A stretch of 39,019 nucleotides of DNA from assembly GCA_019419865.1 (NCBI GenBank), contig JAHZIG010000026.1:1-39019 (forward strand), given 5' to 3'. The position numbers and the translations under genes were made by a program. The notes under the pieces were generated by a model. It had not been told where the DNA came from and searched no databases. It saw nothing but the letters and a program-made list of their open reading frames with translations. The stretch's first letter is position 1. Each line of letters opens with the position of its first letter. This DNA comes from Clostridiales bacterium (lineage in GTDB: Bacteria > Bacillota > Clostridia > Monoglobales > Monoglobaceae). Positions 1-8,313 of the stretch are shown here, piece after piece.

Positions 1-53
1 CCTATGACCCTCTGCTTGTAAGGCAGATGCTCTCCCAGCTGAGCTATGCTCCC
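1..53 (-). tRNA. tRNA-Val (anticodon UAC), 5' part, cut by window edge
   Basis: Read on the minus strand from 53 down, the sequence gives an acceptor strand GGGAGCA, a D-arm with AGCTCAGCTGGGAGAGC, and an anticodon stem TCTGC/GCAGA closing the loop CTTACAA. The anticodon UAC lies at 20-18. The variable region GGTC and the start of the T-arm run off the left edge, so the 3' acceptor strand is not visible. Val(UAC) is one of the tRNAs that carry mo5U34 in Firmicutes, which links it functionally to trmR in this window. Confidence 0.93.
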
Positions 54-94
54 AGATTATTGATCGCATCTTGGTGAAAACTGCGACAAAGATA

Positions 95-122
95 ATTATA
101 CCAGAATTTTTCATAATGTCAA
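95..122 (-). promoter_or_regulatory. Promoter of the tRNA-Val gene
   Basis: On the minus strand TTGACA (122-117) and TATAAT (100-95) are separated by 16 bases, with TG one base before the -10. Both hexamers are perfect, and transcription would start about 35 bases upstream of the tRNA. The rest of the interval up to the next gene (123-338) is AT-rich. It holds a TATAAT at 242-247 on the plus strand without a recognisable -35 partner, so the promoter of the following gene is unresolved. Confidence 0.8.
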
Positions 123-338
123 GTAGTATTTTACATATTTACATATTTTTATTTTTCTGTGATAAAAGAATTTAAATAAATTTAAAAATATTTTGAATTG
201 TTAACTCAATGTTTTTTCAAAGTGAAATATAACGGGTGAAGTATAATAAATAATCAAACAAGAGTAACGTTATTATTCTATACGGCATATGATATCAATG
301 ATGGCATGTCCATTAAAATTATATAGGAGGTAAATATA

Positions 339-1715
339 TTGGGGATCACATTTTCAAATAAACAGATCAGTGAAAACCGGATAGACTGCGACGGTTCGCT
401 GAGAGTTACGTTGTCTCTTACCGGGGAGCCGGATATAACCGAAAATCCGGCGGATATAGTACTGGCGCTCGACCGTTCGGGCAGTATGACGGGAACGCCG
501 CTTGCCGACATGAAAATCGGAGCTAAGACTTTTATAGATATAATCGACGAGGCTACGGACGGTACGCAGGACGGTAATATAGGCTCGGGCAGCCGCATAG
601 GAATAGTCAGTTTTGCAGGAACCGCAACGGTAGACGAACAGCTTATCACTTCCGTCGCGGATTTAAAGGCGGCGATCGACGCGATAAGCGCCGGAGGCTC
701 TACAAATCATGCCGACGCGTTTACCAAGGCGGGAGAACTTTTGGAAGGCTCCAGCGGCTCGCAAAAAATAATCGTTATGTTTACCGACGGAAAAACGACC
801 GCCGGCGCGCCGCCGACGCCGGTAGCGGAGGAACTGAAGAGCAAAGGTATAATCATATATTGCATAGGCTTGATCGGCGAGGACGGTATAAGCGTAGACG
901 ACTTAAACGCGTGGGCGACGCCGCCGAGATCGGCTCACGTAGCGGTGACGCCCGACAGCGCGGATCTTGAACAGCTGTTTGAAGATTTAGCGAAAAATAT
1001 TTCTAAGCCGGGCGCTACAAATATAGTTATCGACGAAGCTATAAACGCTGACTTTGAGATAACCGAACTGTTCGCTCCGACCTTGGGACAAGCGACGCAG
1101 CTGGATTCCAACACGATAAAGTGGACGATCCCGGCGTTAGGCGTCAACGGAAGCGAGAGCGCCGTTATGCAGTTTGATATCAAGCACACCGCCGAAACAG
1201 GAGGAGTAAAAGAGGTAAACGATTATATAAACTATACGGACGACGAGAATAACGTCGTTAATTTCCCATCGCCCGAGGTCGAAGTCGAATGCGGCGACGT
1301 GGTAACGGAGCCCTGTCCGGTCCCGATCGATATGAAGATCGACGGTTGTAAGGATTCGGTCGTATTCGATTTAGGGGACGTTTATTTGCAGTCGCTGGGA
1401 CGCATAATCCAGATGAACGTCAATATTAAAAACGTCTGTCCGAGAAAGCGCGTCGCGCTCGCCGTTATCCTGACCGAGACCGATCAATACGGAAACGAAC
1501 ATCAGCGCGGGATGAAAACGTTTACTATTCCGGCGCACAATCATCCTACCTGCCGCGACGTACTGGTAAAATGTATAAAGTTCGTTTTACCGGATGACTT
1601 GAACGTGTCGGGAGGCCCGACAAATTCGCTGTGCAGCGAGCGTAATCTTAAGGCGCGACTCATCGCCCAGAATATAGACACGGATTTTGTGTGCTGCGAG
1701 GATACTACAATCTAA
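339..1715 (+). CDS. von Willebrand factor A-domain protein with cysteine-rich C-terminus
   Basis: Starts at TTG, chosen because AGGAGG (325-330) sits 8 bases upstream and no better start follows. The VWA fold spans about residues 40-220 and has a complete MIDAS metal site: D45-x-S47-x-S49, T122 and D150. Residues about 225-315 resemble a DUF11-like beta-sandwich. Residues 316-458 form an unrecognised domain holding nine cysteines, ending with a CC pair close to the C-terminus. There is no signal peptide, transmembrane segment or sortase motif, although MIDAS VWA plus beta-sandwich architecture is usual for surface adhesins. It is a single-gene unit converging on rodA. A cytoplasmic or spore-surface role is possible but inferred only from the missing signal and the cysteines. 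The VWA call is secure; the function is unknown. Confidence 0.9.
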   Translation: MGITFSNKQISENRIDCDGSLRVTLSLTGEPDITENPADIVLALDRSGSMTGTPLADMKIGAKTFIDIIDEATDGTQDGNIGSGSRIGIVSFAGTATVDEQLITSVADLKAAIDAISAGGSTNHADAFTKAGELLEGSSGSQKIIVMFTDGKTTAGAPPTPVAEELKSKGIIIYCIGLIGEDGISVDDLNAWATPPRSAHVAVTPDSADLEQLFEDLAKNISKPGATNIVIDEAINADFEITELFAPTLGQATQLDSNTIKWTIPALGVNGSESAVMQFDIKHTAETGGVKEVNDYINYTDDENNVVNFPSPEVEVECGDVVTEPCPVPIDMKIDGCKDSVVFDLGDVYLQSLGRIIQMNVNIKNVCPRKRVALAVILTETDQYGNEHQRGMKTFTIPAHNHPTCRDVLVKCIKFVLPDDLNVSGGPTNSLCSERNLKARLIAQNIDTDFVCCEDTTI

Positions 1716-1742
1716 GAATAGACAGAGTATAGAATTATAAGG

Positions 1743-1774
1743 AAAAAATATTGCCGCCCGGTCATGGGCGGCAA
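1743..1774 (-). terminator. Terminator between the VWA gene and rodA
   Basis: A perfect 9-bp stem (1751-1759 with 1766-1774, GC-rich) has a 6-base loop. Read on the minus strand it is followed by TATTTTTT, so it ends rodA, whose stop lies 5 bases before the hairpin. On the plus strand the following bases are only moderately T-rich, so termination of the VWA transcript here is possible but weaker. Confidence 0.8.
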
Positions 1775-1778
1775 GTTA

Positions 1779-2894
1779 TTAAAAGTTTATTTTCTTATAT
1801 CGGTATCGGACGTTTAGAACTAAGCCTATAGCGAGCATATTCGTGACTAACGACGAACCGCCGTAGCTTATAAACGGCAGAGTTATTCCGGTGACCGGGA
1901 AAACTCCCAAACACATACCTATATTTTCAAACGACTGGACCAACAGCATCGCGGCGACTCCGGAGCATATATACATTCCTTCGCTGTTGCGGGCGTGAAG
2001 ACCTATAAATAGACATCTTATGATTATGGCGGAGAGGAGAACTATCACCGCGATACCGCCTATCATACCAAGCTCTTCGCATACGACCGAGTATATAAAA
2101 TCAGTGTGTCTTTCGGGAAGTAAGTTGTTATATTGGCTTGCGCCGTTATATAACCCGCTTCCGAATACTTTACCGCTGCCTATTGCTATTTTGGATTGTA
2201 TCACATGATAGCCGGCGCCGGTCGGATCGTTTTCGGGGTTAAACAAGGTAATTATCCTGTCTTTTTGGTAATCGGCCAGTAAGAAGAACCATGCGAACGG
2301 CGCGAACGCAGCCAAAACGCCAAATCCGGCCGCGATATACTTCCAGCTGATTTTTGCCATAAACAGCATACATACCGCCATCATTACAAAAACCATGACC
2401 GTGCCGAAGTCGGGTTGGAGCAGCATGAGAATACAGAGTATGCCGACGTGCGCGAGCAGCTTTAAGACGTTTTTGGGTTTGTTTATCTCGCTTTCGACCA
2501 TGCTGAGATGTTTTGAAAACGTTATCACAAAGCCTATTTTCACGACCTCCGCAGGCTGAAAACTGATAGGACCGAAATTGAACCAGCTTCTCGCTCCGTT
2601 TTGCTCTGAACCGACGCCGGGTATGAGCACCAGGATCAGCAGGGCTATACATATTATATATATATATTTGGAAAGCCGCGCCAGGTAATCGTAATCGAGA
2701 ATGCTTATAACGATTACGCCTATAAGCCCTATAACGAGAGCCGCGGACTGGACCGTCACATATCTCGCCGCATTGTTTCCGCCGGCGCTGGATATCATAA
2801 CGATTCCAAAAATCGCTATTGCAAGCGTCAGAGCTATCAGAGGATAATCAATATTTTTAAACACGTCTTTAAGACGCCGCGTACTGTTAAGCAT
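1779..2894 (-). CDS. rodA: SEDS-family peptidoglycan polymerase, RodA type
   Basis: A 371-residue polytopic membrane protein of the FtsW/RodA/SpoVE family, which polymerises lipid II glycan chains with a partner class B PBP. The family signatures are visible: hydrophobic helices from about residue 17 onward, the LPERHTDFI motif in the large extracytoplasmic loop (about residues 260-275), and the C-terminal PFISYGGSS motif followed by the last helix. The length and short N-terminus fit RodA better than FtsW or SpoVE, but assignment within the family is by size and overall look. The start ATG has GGAGA 7 bases upstream. It has its own consensus promoter and a dedicated terminator, so it appears monocistronic. 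Confidence 0.88.
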   Translation of the reverse strand: MLNSTRRLKDVFKNIDYPLIALTLAIAIFGIVMISSAGGNNAARYVTVQSAALVIGLIGVIVISILDYDYLARLSKYIYIICIALLILVLIPGVGSEQNGARSWFNFGPISFQPAEVVKIGFVITFSKHLSMVESEINKPKNVLKLLAHVGILCILMLLQPDFGTVMVFVMMAVCMLFMAKISWKYIAAGFGVLAAFAPFAWFFLLADYQKDRIITLFNPENDPTGAGYHVIQSKIAIGSGKVFGSGLYNGASQYNNLLPERHTDFIYSVVCEELGMIGGIAVIVLLSAIIIRCLFIGLHARNSEGMYICSGVAAMLLVQSFENIGMCLGVFPVTGITLPFISYGGSSLVTNMLAIGLVLNVRYRYKKINF

Positions 2895-3039
2895 ATCAGT
2901 TCTCCAATCATTTTTACGCCAATAAGTATATTTTCTAAGGCGCCGCAGTTACATTAAGCGCAAAAGCAGTTTTGCAGTATTAAAAATTCGACAAAGCTTT
3001 TAAAATATATATTTTAGAAGCGGAGCGTACAACAGTTAT

Positions 3040-3067
3040 ATTATAATCCTGAGACAAAATATGTCAA
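3040..3067 (-). promoter_or_regulatory. Promoter of rodA
   Basis: On the minus strand TTGACA (3067-3062) and TATAAT (3045-3040) have a 16-base spacer and both hexamers are perfect. The predicted start near 3033 gives a leader of about 140 bases before rodA. I see no clear riboswitch or terminator in that leader. The remaining bases up to 3189 show no gene. Confidence 0.8.
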
Positions 3068-3189
3068 TACCTAATCGCGCCGGGCGAGGCGCTCTAAAGA
3101 GTTTTCAGTAAATATTTGTAAAAATCCTCAATTAACAACGGCTGCAAATTGGTATTTTTTATTGTTTAGTTCGCTTACACAGGCAAATC

Positions 3190-3858
3190 TTAAATCTTAA
3201 AGCTCACCGCCACTCCGTCCCCAAGCGGAAGCAGCGAGGTATCGAGCCTATCGTCTCGGCACAGCGTTTTTAAGTAGTCTCTCAGTCTTTTGACTATCGT
3301 TCTCTTTCTGTGCAGCACGAGCTCGTCCGTCGCCGTCATTCCCTTATACAGAACGTTGTCGGATATCAACGCGCCGCCGCTGTTTAAAAGCGTTATACAA
3401 GGCTCGAAGAAATTTCCGTACTGCGCCTTAGCGGCGTCGATGAATATCATATCGTATTTGTCCATGAGTCCAAAACTGAAATCCTTTACAAGCAGAGGCA
3501 GTATTTCGGCGGCGTCGCCCGTGTGAACGTGGATTTTATCCGCGTATCCGGCCTTTTCTATGTTCGACTTTGCGAGCTCGGCCGTCCGAGGGTCGATCTC
3601 TATCGTATCGATAGTCTCCGCTCCGGCTCCCGCCATACAAATTGCGGAATAGCCTATAGCGCTTCCGACTTCAAGTATTCTTTTCGCTCTGCTCAGCTTT
3701 ATCAACACTTCGATAAACTTGATCGTTTCAGGCTGAGAAATCGGAACTTCGTTTTCTTCAGCATATTTCTCGAGTTCGGATAAAAGTCCTTGCTTTGGGC
3801 GGATTGTGTCTCTTATATATCGAATTATGTATTCGTGATTGATATTGTCGTCTATCAT
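3190..3858 (-). CDS. trmR: tRNA 5-hydroxyuridine methyltransferase TrmR-like (YrrM family)
   Basis: A class I SAM-dependent O-methyltransferase of 222 residues, of the caffeoyl-CoA OMT-like family. SAM motif I is ILEVGSAIGYSAICMA (about residues 79-94). The acidic loop TIEIDP follows at about 115, the metal/catalytic IFIDAAKAQY at about 160, and ISDNVLYKG at about 185. In Bacillus subtilis the homologue YrrM is TrmR, which methylates ho5U34 to mo5U34 in tRNAs. The gene lies directly downstream of mltG, as yrrM lies beside yrrL there, and this synteny supports the specific assignment over a generic OMT. ATG is preceded by AAAGGG. Family is certain; the substrate is inferred. Confidence 0.8.
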   Translation of the reverse strand: MIDDNINHEYIIRYIRDTIRPKQGLLSELEKYAEENEVPISQPETIKFIEVLIKLSRAKRILEVGSAIGYSAICMAGAGAETIDTIEIDPRTAELAKSNIEKAGYADKIHVHTGDAAEILPLLVKDFSFGLMDKYDMIFIDAAKAQYGNFFEPCITLLNSGGALISDNVLYKGMTATDELVLHRKRTIVKRLRDYLKTLCRDDRLDTSLLPLGDGVAVSFKI

Positions 3859-3966
3859 TGTTATCCCTTTCGAATTTCATAGTTTTTACAGATAACGGTC
3901 TTGTTATAAAGTTTGTTCAAAATCGATAGCTACCCCGTCGCATAAAATTTAACGCACAAAGCGCAA

Positions 3967-3988
3967 CCCGCCGCCAGACGGCGGCGGG
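3967..3988 (-). terminator. GC-rich hairpin after mltG, possible terminator
   Basis: CCCGCCGCC (3967-3975) pairs with GGCGGCGGG (3980-3988) around a 4-base loop, 28 bases after the mltG stop on the minus strand. The tail is TTGCGCTTTG rather than a clean T run, so it may be a partial terminator that lowers trmR expression, or an RNA-stabilising end. Confidence 0.5.
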
Positions 3989-4015
3989 CGTTCGATCTTG
4001 GTCCTCTTAAAAAAT

Positions 4016-5119
4016 TTATTCGACCGGTTCTCCGTTTTGAAGCCGTGTCTGTTTATCGAGATGTTCCTCGTACGTCGTTGAAAAATAGTTTTTGCCGCCG
4101 TTCGGATCGGCTACAAAATACATATACTGCGTATCCGCGGGAGATAACGCCGCCCGCATTGCCGCGGCGCCCGGCGAAGCTATGGGGCCGACGGGCAGAC
4201 CGCTGTACATATAGGTGTTGTACGGCGAATCTATAGCGGTATCCTCGTTGCTTAGAACGGTTTTTCTTTCTTTGAGAATGTATTGCACCGTCGCGCACGA
4301 CTCGAGTTTCATACCGGCGTACATGCGGTTATTAAAGACGGAGGAGACGATAGGCATCTCGTCTTCGGTTCCGGCCTCGCGTTCTATAATGGAAGCAAGA
4401 ATAACCGCCTCGTCGAGGGTGTAATCGGTTTGAGCCGAATTGTATATCGGAAGAATATTATCCTCAAAGCCCTGAAGCATCTTATTGATAATAGCGTGGG
4501 CGTCGTCCGTCGTTGAAAATTCATAGGTAGCGGGAAATAGGTATCCCTCCAGCATGTTCTCGGTTCTTGCGATCCCGTTCAAAAATTCAAAGTCAAAAAC
4601 GCCGTTTTCCGCTTCGTTGATAAATTCGTCCGCAGATACGAGGCCGTTCTCCTCGACAAGCTCCGCGACCTGCCTTATCTCGTATCCCTCGGGAATCGTC
4701 AAATTTAACGTTTCAATGGCCTGCTGCGATTTTCTGACCGCGAACGTCTCGAGGATCTCGGCGTACGACATATCAGAACTCAGCTGGTATCTGCCCGCCT
4801 GATAATTGTATCTGTCGCCCGCGTAGAATTTGAACGCGGGTTTGCAGGATATGATCTCTCTTGCGCTAAGTAGGTCTGCGACGCTGTCGGCGTCGGCGTT
4901 TTCAGGTATGTCGATAGTAAACGATTTGCCGTCGCCGCCCAGTCCTGCGAAATCGCGGTATGCGTAAACGAACGTAAACGCCAGCGCGGCTAAGATCAAT
5001 AATATTATGGTCGTAGTCAGCGCGATCATTCTTCTTCGGCGGCGTCTCTTACGACGCAGTCTGCGTCTTTGTTCAAAATCCGGGATATTCGCAGCGCCGG
5101 ATCTGTTATTATCGCTCAT
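4016..5119 (-). CDS. mltG: Endolytic murein transglycosylase MltG (YceG-like)
   Basis: A membrane-anchored lytic transglycosylase that cuts nascent glycan strands near the membrane. The cytoplasmic N-terminus is very basic (arginine/lysine block at residues 18-30) and is followed by one transmembrane helix (about 31-54). A LysM-like region (about 65-135) precedes the YceG catalytic domain. The catalytic glutamate corresponds to E246 in SIIEREAG, and the conserved SPYNTY, GLPVGPI and ADPNGG elements follow in order. Length (367) is normal. ATG has AAAGGAGA 9 bases upstream. It starts 44 bases after the cyclo-ligase gene and is followed by trmR. The arginine block is longer than usual but fits the positive-inside rule. 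Confidence 0.94.
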   Translation of the reverse strand: MSDNNRSGAANIPDFEQRRRLRRKRRRRRRMIALTTTIILLILAALAFTFVYAYRDFAGLGGDGKSFTIDIPENADADSVADLLSAREIISCKPAFKFYAGDRYNYQAGRYQLSSDMSYAEILETFAVRKSQQAIETLNLTIPEGYEIRQVAELVEENGLVSADEFINEAENGVFDFEFLNGIARTENMLEGYLFPATYEFSTTDDAHAIINKMLQGFEDNILPIYNSAQTDYTLDEAVILASIIEREAGTEDEMPIVSSVFNNRMYAGMKLESCATVQYILKERKTVLSNEDTAIDSPYNTYMYSGLPVGPIASPGAAAMRAALSPADTQYMYFVADPNGGKNYFSTTYEEHLDKQTRLQNGEPVE

Positions 5120-5163
5120 ATGTATATTCTCCTTTAAGTCGTTTCATTTAATGTTTAAACGGT

Positions 5164-5739
5164 TTAACAGTAATAAATTTTTCCAAGCTTAATATCGTGC
5201 TTCTCGGCGGGAACGCTCTCCACAAGACATTCCGAAAAAGCTATTCCCACGGAAACCCCCGTATATCCTTCAAGAAAACGGTCGTAGTATCCGCCGCCGT
5301 ATCCGAGTCTTCCGCCATGTTTGTCAAACCCTAAAACCGGGACGATCGCCAGATCTATATTCGTCTTGTCGCCGATTTTTAAAACTCCGCTTTCGAGAAG
5401 TTCTTTTTTAGGTTCTAAAATTCCGTAGCTTCCTATTTCCAACTGATCGAACGATCCGATCTCAACAGGAAACATTACTTTCAAATCAACGTCGCATATG
5501 GGGACGAACAATTTCTTCTTATCAGTCAATACTTGTTCCATGAGCGCCTGAGTCTGGACTTCGGAGCCGAAAGAGACGTACGTCATCACCGACTCGGAGC
5601 GTCGATACGCCTCGCTGCCGGTAATCGTTTTCGTCAGCTCAAGACTTTTGGCGCGCGCCTCGTCCTTTGGTATTAGGGCGCGTATCCTCTTTAGTTTTTT
5701 CCTTAATTCCTGTTTTTTATGCGCTAATGCGTTGTCCAC
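5164..5739 (-). CDS. 5-formyltetrahydrofolate cyclo-ligase
   Basis: Converts 5-formyl-THF to 5,10-methenyl-THF using ATP, salvaging folate for one-carbon metabolism. Family marks are the basic N-terminus KKQELRKKLKRIRA, the PK-E-LLESG segment mid-protein, and the diagnostic LGYGGGYYDRFLE loop near residue 150. I place the start at GTG 5739, because GGAGG lies 5 bases upstream. The longer reading from TTG 5751 would put that ribosome site inside the gene. That gives 191 residues, normal for the family. It is co-oriented with mltG (44-base gap) and probably co-transcribed. Confidence 0.93.
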   Translation of the reverse strand: MDNALAHKKQELRKKLKRIRALIPKDEARAKSLELTKTITGSEAYRRSESVMTYVSFGSEVQTQALMEQVLTDKKKLFVPICDVDLKVMFPVEIGSFDQLEIGSYGILEPKKELLESGVLKIGDKTNIDLAIVPVLGFDKHGGRLGYGGGYYDRFLEGYTGVSVGIAFSECLVESVPAEKHDIKLGKIYYC

Positions 5740-5817
5740 GTCAGCCTCCAAAGTCGCGGTGCGAATAATTTGCTTGTAACGTTAAGTCGATTTTTATGCG
5801 GTTTTCAGCAATAATTA

Positions 5818-6369
5818 TTATCTCACCTGCATTTTTTTCAAAACCTTAAATCCGCCGGGTCCTTTATCCGTATTTTCGGTGAAATAGTCAACGATCTCGG
5901 CGCCGAATTCAAGCGCTACGCCGGCGCCCTTTCCGGTTATAAAATTTTCGTCCCGAGCGACGCTGTCGTCGACGATATTAGCCCCGTTTAGATTTTCCTC
6001 GAAGCCGGGAAAACAGGTCGCGTTTCTGCCGTCCAACAGATTCAGTTCGCCGAGTATCATGGGAGCCGCGCATATCGCGGCGACGAGTTTTTTATTTTGA
6101 GCGCAGTAGTCGAGCGCTTTTCCTACAAATTCGTCCTTTTGAAGATTTAGAGTTCCCGGCATTCCGCCTGGCAGGATTATCCCGTCCATATCGTCGAATT
6201 TGACGTCTTCGGGGAGTATATCCGCGGTAACGGTCAGCCCGTGCGTCGATTGAACGGTCTTTCCGGTGATCCCGACCGTTTTTACAGGTATCCCGGCTCG
6301 GCGCAGCACGTCCAGAGGCGCTACCGCTTCCGTTTCCTCAAAGCCTTCCGCTAATAATAAATATAACAT
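5818..6369 (-). CDS. DJ-1/PfpI family protein
   Basis: A DJ-1/ThiJ-like protein with a flavodoxin-type fold, of the class that includes YajL and human DJ-1. The nucleophile elbow AAICAAPMIL carries the conserved cysteine (near residue 100), and the early acidic residue lies in LAEGFEETEA. The segment GIILPGGMPG also fits. ATG 6369 is favoured: AAAGGAGA is 9 bases upstream, whereas an in-frame TTG at 6378 would touch that site. That gives 183 residues, normal length. Activities reported for the family (protease, glyoxalase, deglycase, chaperone) are disputed, so no reaction is assigned. It lies in the tagA-to-trmR series. Confidence 0.9.
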   Translation of the reverse strand: MLYLLLAEGFEETEAVAPLDVLRRAGIPVKTVGITGKTVQSTHGLTVTADILPEDVKFDDMDGIILPGGMPGTLNLQKDEFVGKALDYCAQNKKLVAAICAAPMILGELNLLDGRNATCFPGFEENLNGANIVDDSVARDENFITGKGAGVALEFGAEIVDYFTENTDKGPGGFKVLKKMQVR

Positions 6370-6470
6370 ATACAGCAATCTCCTTTAAATTTATTTTTTA
6401 TCCCGCGCCTATAGCGTTGGAGCAAAATATATTACGATATTGAAAAGTAACTGCATGAGGATGCGTAGCT

Positions 6471-7208
6471 TTATTTATTTTTATCTTTCGCGGACTTTTT
6501 GACCGTCAGCATAAACTTCGGCAAAGCCGCGAATCTGCCGAGACGGCTCGGGTTCTTACAAAATCTGTAAAGCCATTCTAAGTTGCATTTAATGAATATT
6601 TCGGGCGCTCTTTTTACGTTTCCGCTGAAGACGTCGAGCGCGCCGCCGATACCCATGCACAGGTTGACGTTGAGCTTATCCCTATTGGCGTATATCCATT
6701 TCTCCTGCTTGGGAGCGCCGAGACAAACGAACAGCAAATTGGCGCCCGAGTCGTTTATCTTTTTTATTATAGCCTCGTTATCCTCGTCGCTGAAATATCC
6801 GTTTTGGACTCCGGCTACCGTCAGCCCGGGATATTTCTCGTACAGCTTATCCCTCGCGGCTTCGGCGATTCCCGGTTTGGCGCCGAACAAAAATACGCTT
6901 TCCCCGGTCTTGCTGATGCTTTCAAGCAAGCCGCAGGCGAGATCGAAGCCGGCTATGCGCTCTTTGAGCGGCGTTCCGAGTATTTTGGCCGCGTACACGA
7001 CGCCGATGCCGTCGGGCGTGCACATATCCGCGGAGTTTAGGATCTCTTTAAACGCGGGATCCTCGTGCGCCGCCATAACTATCTCTGGATTAGGCGTAAA
7101 AATCATAGACGTCCCGTCTGTTTTGACCATTTGCTTGGCTTTTTCAAGCGCGTATCCAAACGAGATGTTATCGATCTTTACTCCCAAAACGTCTATAGTA
7201 TCTCTCAT
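6471..7208 (-). CDS. tagA: WecG/TagA-family glycosyltransferase (ManNAc transferase type)
   Basis: A GT26-family enzyme. TagA adds ManNAc to GlcNAc-PP-undecaprenol in wall teichoic acid linkage-unit synthesis, at the cytoplasmic membrane face. The start VLGVKID, the TPNPEIVMAAH motif with the DMCTPDGIGVVYAAK segment (about residues 38-75), GFDL, and the LFVCLGAPKQEKWI motif (about 155-170) are all typical. So is the basic C-terminus ending in lysines, which tethers the enzyme to the membrane. ATG is preceded by GAGAGG. It is the first gene after a consensus promoter and leads a minus-strand series that also holds mltG. The acceptor lipid and final polymer in this organism are not shown by the sequence. 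Confidence 0.9.
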   Translation of the reverse strand: MRDTIDVLGVKIDNISFGYALEKAKQMVKTDGTSMIFTPNPEIVMAAHEDPAFKEILNSADMCTPDGIGVVYAAKILGTPLKERIAGFDLACGLLESISKTGESVFLFGAKPGIAEAARDKLYEKYPGLTVAGVQNGYFSDEDNEAIIKKINDSGANLLFVCLGAPKQEKWIYANRDKLNVNLCMGIGGALDVFSGNVKRAPEIFIKCNLEWLYRFCKNPSRLGRFAALPKFMLTVKKSAKDKNK

Positions 7209-7256
7209 GATCTGTTACCTCTCTTAATCTACATATAATTTTACATATACATAAAT

Positions 7257-7285
7257 ATTCTATCACAGTATATTACATTAAGCAA
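7257..7285 (-). promoter_or_regulatory. Promoter of tagA and the minus-strand series
   Basis: On the minus strand TTGCTT (7285-7280) and TAGAAT (7262-7257) have a 17-base spacer, and TGA precedes the -10 as an extended element. The predicted start is about 40 bases before tagA. I found no comparable promoter in the short gaps between tagA, the DJ-1 gene, the cyclo-ligase and mltG, which supports co-transcription. Confidence 0.75.
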
Positions 7286-7386
7286 GAAGTTTGTAAAAAT
7301 TTATGAGAAATTAAAGAAAGACGTTATATACATTATTTCCCAAGAGAGATTTGAATAACGATATATTCAACATATACAAAATTTTC

Positions 7387-7415
7387 TTGACAGCGTTAAA
7401 GCGGTATGTTAGAAT
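7387..7415 (+). promoter_or_regulatory. Promoter of the cold-shock gene
   Basis: TTGACA (7387-7392), a 17-base spacer and TAGAAT (7410-7415) preceded by TGT form a strong extended -10 promoter, divergent from the tagA promoter about 100 bases away. The leader to the ATG is about 50 bases, much shorter than the long thermosensing leader of Escherichia coli cspA. Confidence 0.85.
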
Positions 7416-7474
7416 ACAACAGTAAGCGCTACATATATCGAGCGTTTGCGGAAATTTTTAGGAGGTATGTCTAC

Positions 7475-7672
7475 ATGACAGGAAAAGTTAAATGGTTTAA
7501 TGCGGAAAAAGGTTTTGGCTTTATCGAGACCGAAGAGGGTTCGGACGTCTTCGTACATTTTTCCGCGATTGCCATGGACGGTTATAAGACGCTTGAAGAC
7601 GGAGCGGAAGTTGAATTCGACGTTATCGAGGGCGCTAAAGGACCGCAAGCTGTCGATGTTAAACGTGTTTAA
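7475..7672 (+). CDS. Cold-shock domain protein (CspA family)
   Basis: A 65-residue single cold-shock domain, a five-stranded beta barrel that binds single-stranded RNA/DNA and prevents mRNA secondary structure. RNP1 is KGFGFIE (about residues 13-19), RNP2 is VFVHFSAI (about 26-33), and the start TGKVKWFN is invariant in the family. ATG 7475 is the right start: AGGAGG ends 9 bases upstream and the product then has the standard length, whereas extending to 7406 would add residues foreign to the family. It stands alone behind a strong promoter. Confidence 0.97.
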   Translation: MTGKVKWFNAEKGFGFIETEEGSDVFVHFSAIAMDGYKTLEDGAEVEFDVIEGAKGPQAVDVKRV

Positions 7673-7742
7673 TATATATTTTAATTAATATTTATTTTAA
7701 CGAAACGATTGACTTATTGACGATGGAAACCATTCGGATTAC

Positions 7743-7772
7743 TTGACGTTTACTGTATGCGGCGTTTGTAAT
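7743..7772 (+). promoter_or_regulatory. Possible promoter of the GNAT gene
   Basis: TTGACG (7743-7748) and TGTAAT (7767-7772) with an 18-base spacer precede the acetyltransferase by about 55 bases. The match is fair, not strong. Read-through from the cold-shock gene is the alternative, since no clear terminator separates them. Confidence 0.4.
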
Positions 7773-7826
7773 CGAGTGGTTTTTGTTTTGTAATAAGAAA
7801 ACATATGAGAACAATACGGAGGAAAT

Positions 7827-8270
7827 ATGATCAGAAGCATAGAGGAAAAAGACAGAGCGGTATTTATCGAGATGGCTCGCGAATTTTATTCGACCGACGC
7901 GGTGGAGCGATCTATTCCGTATGAATATCACGAACGGACGTTCAAAGAGCTTATGGATTCGGACGTATACGCGTTTTGTTATATGCTTGAGTATAACGGC
8001 GCCGCGGCGGGATACGCGCTGATGGCCAAGACTTTCTCTCAAGAAGCGGGCGGATACGTAGTCTGGATAGACGAGGTATACGTAAGACCAGAGTATAGAT
8101 CTAAGGGGCTGTTTAAGGAGTTTTTCAGTTATTTAAAGACTAATATTGGAGATAAGACCGCCCGTATCAGACTCGAGGTCGAGAGCGATAACGTCCGCGC
8201 TATTTCTCTATATGAAAGTATCGGGTTCAGAAAGCTCGATTACGGACAGATGGTAATGGATCTTAATTAA
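7827..8270 (+). CDS. GNAT-family N-acetyltransferase
   Basis: A 147-residue Gcn5-related acetyltransferase. The central strand VWIDEVYVRPEYRSKGLFKEFF contains the acetyl-CoA pyrophosphate loop (R-S-K-G). The C-terminal VESDNVRAISLYESIGFRK is the classic end of the fold. ATG has GGAGG 5 bases upstream. The acceptor substrate cannot be told from sequence. The next gene, a hydroxyacid dehydrogenase, begins 43 bases later on the same strand, so the two may be co-transcribed. Confidence 0.9.
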   Translation: MIRSIEEKDRAVFIEMAREFYSTDAVERSIPYEYHERTFKELMDSDVYAFCYMLEYNGAAAGYALMAKTFSQEAGGYVVWIDEVYVRPEYRSKGLFKEFFSYLKTNIGDKTARIRLEVESDNVRAISLYESIGFRKLDYGQMVMDLN

Positions 8271-8313
8271 CGGAAAAGGAGACGAAGCGGCTAAAAACGC
8301 CGCGCAAATAGTT

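Noticed and set aside
278..649. Minus-strand frame opposite the start of the VWA gene
   Set aside because: Shadow frame without motif or ribosome site, opposite an intact MIDAS-containing protein.
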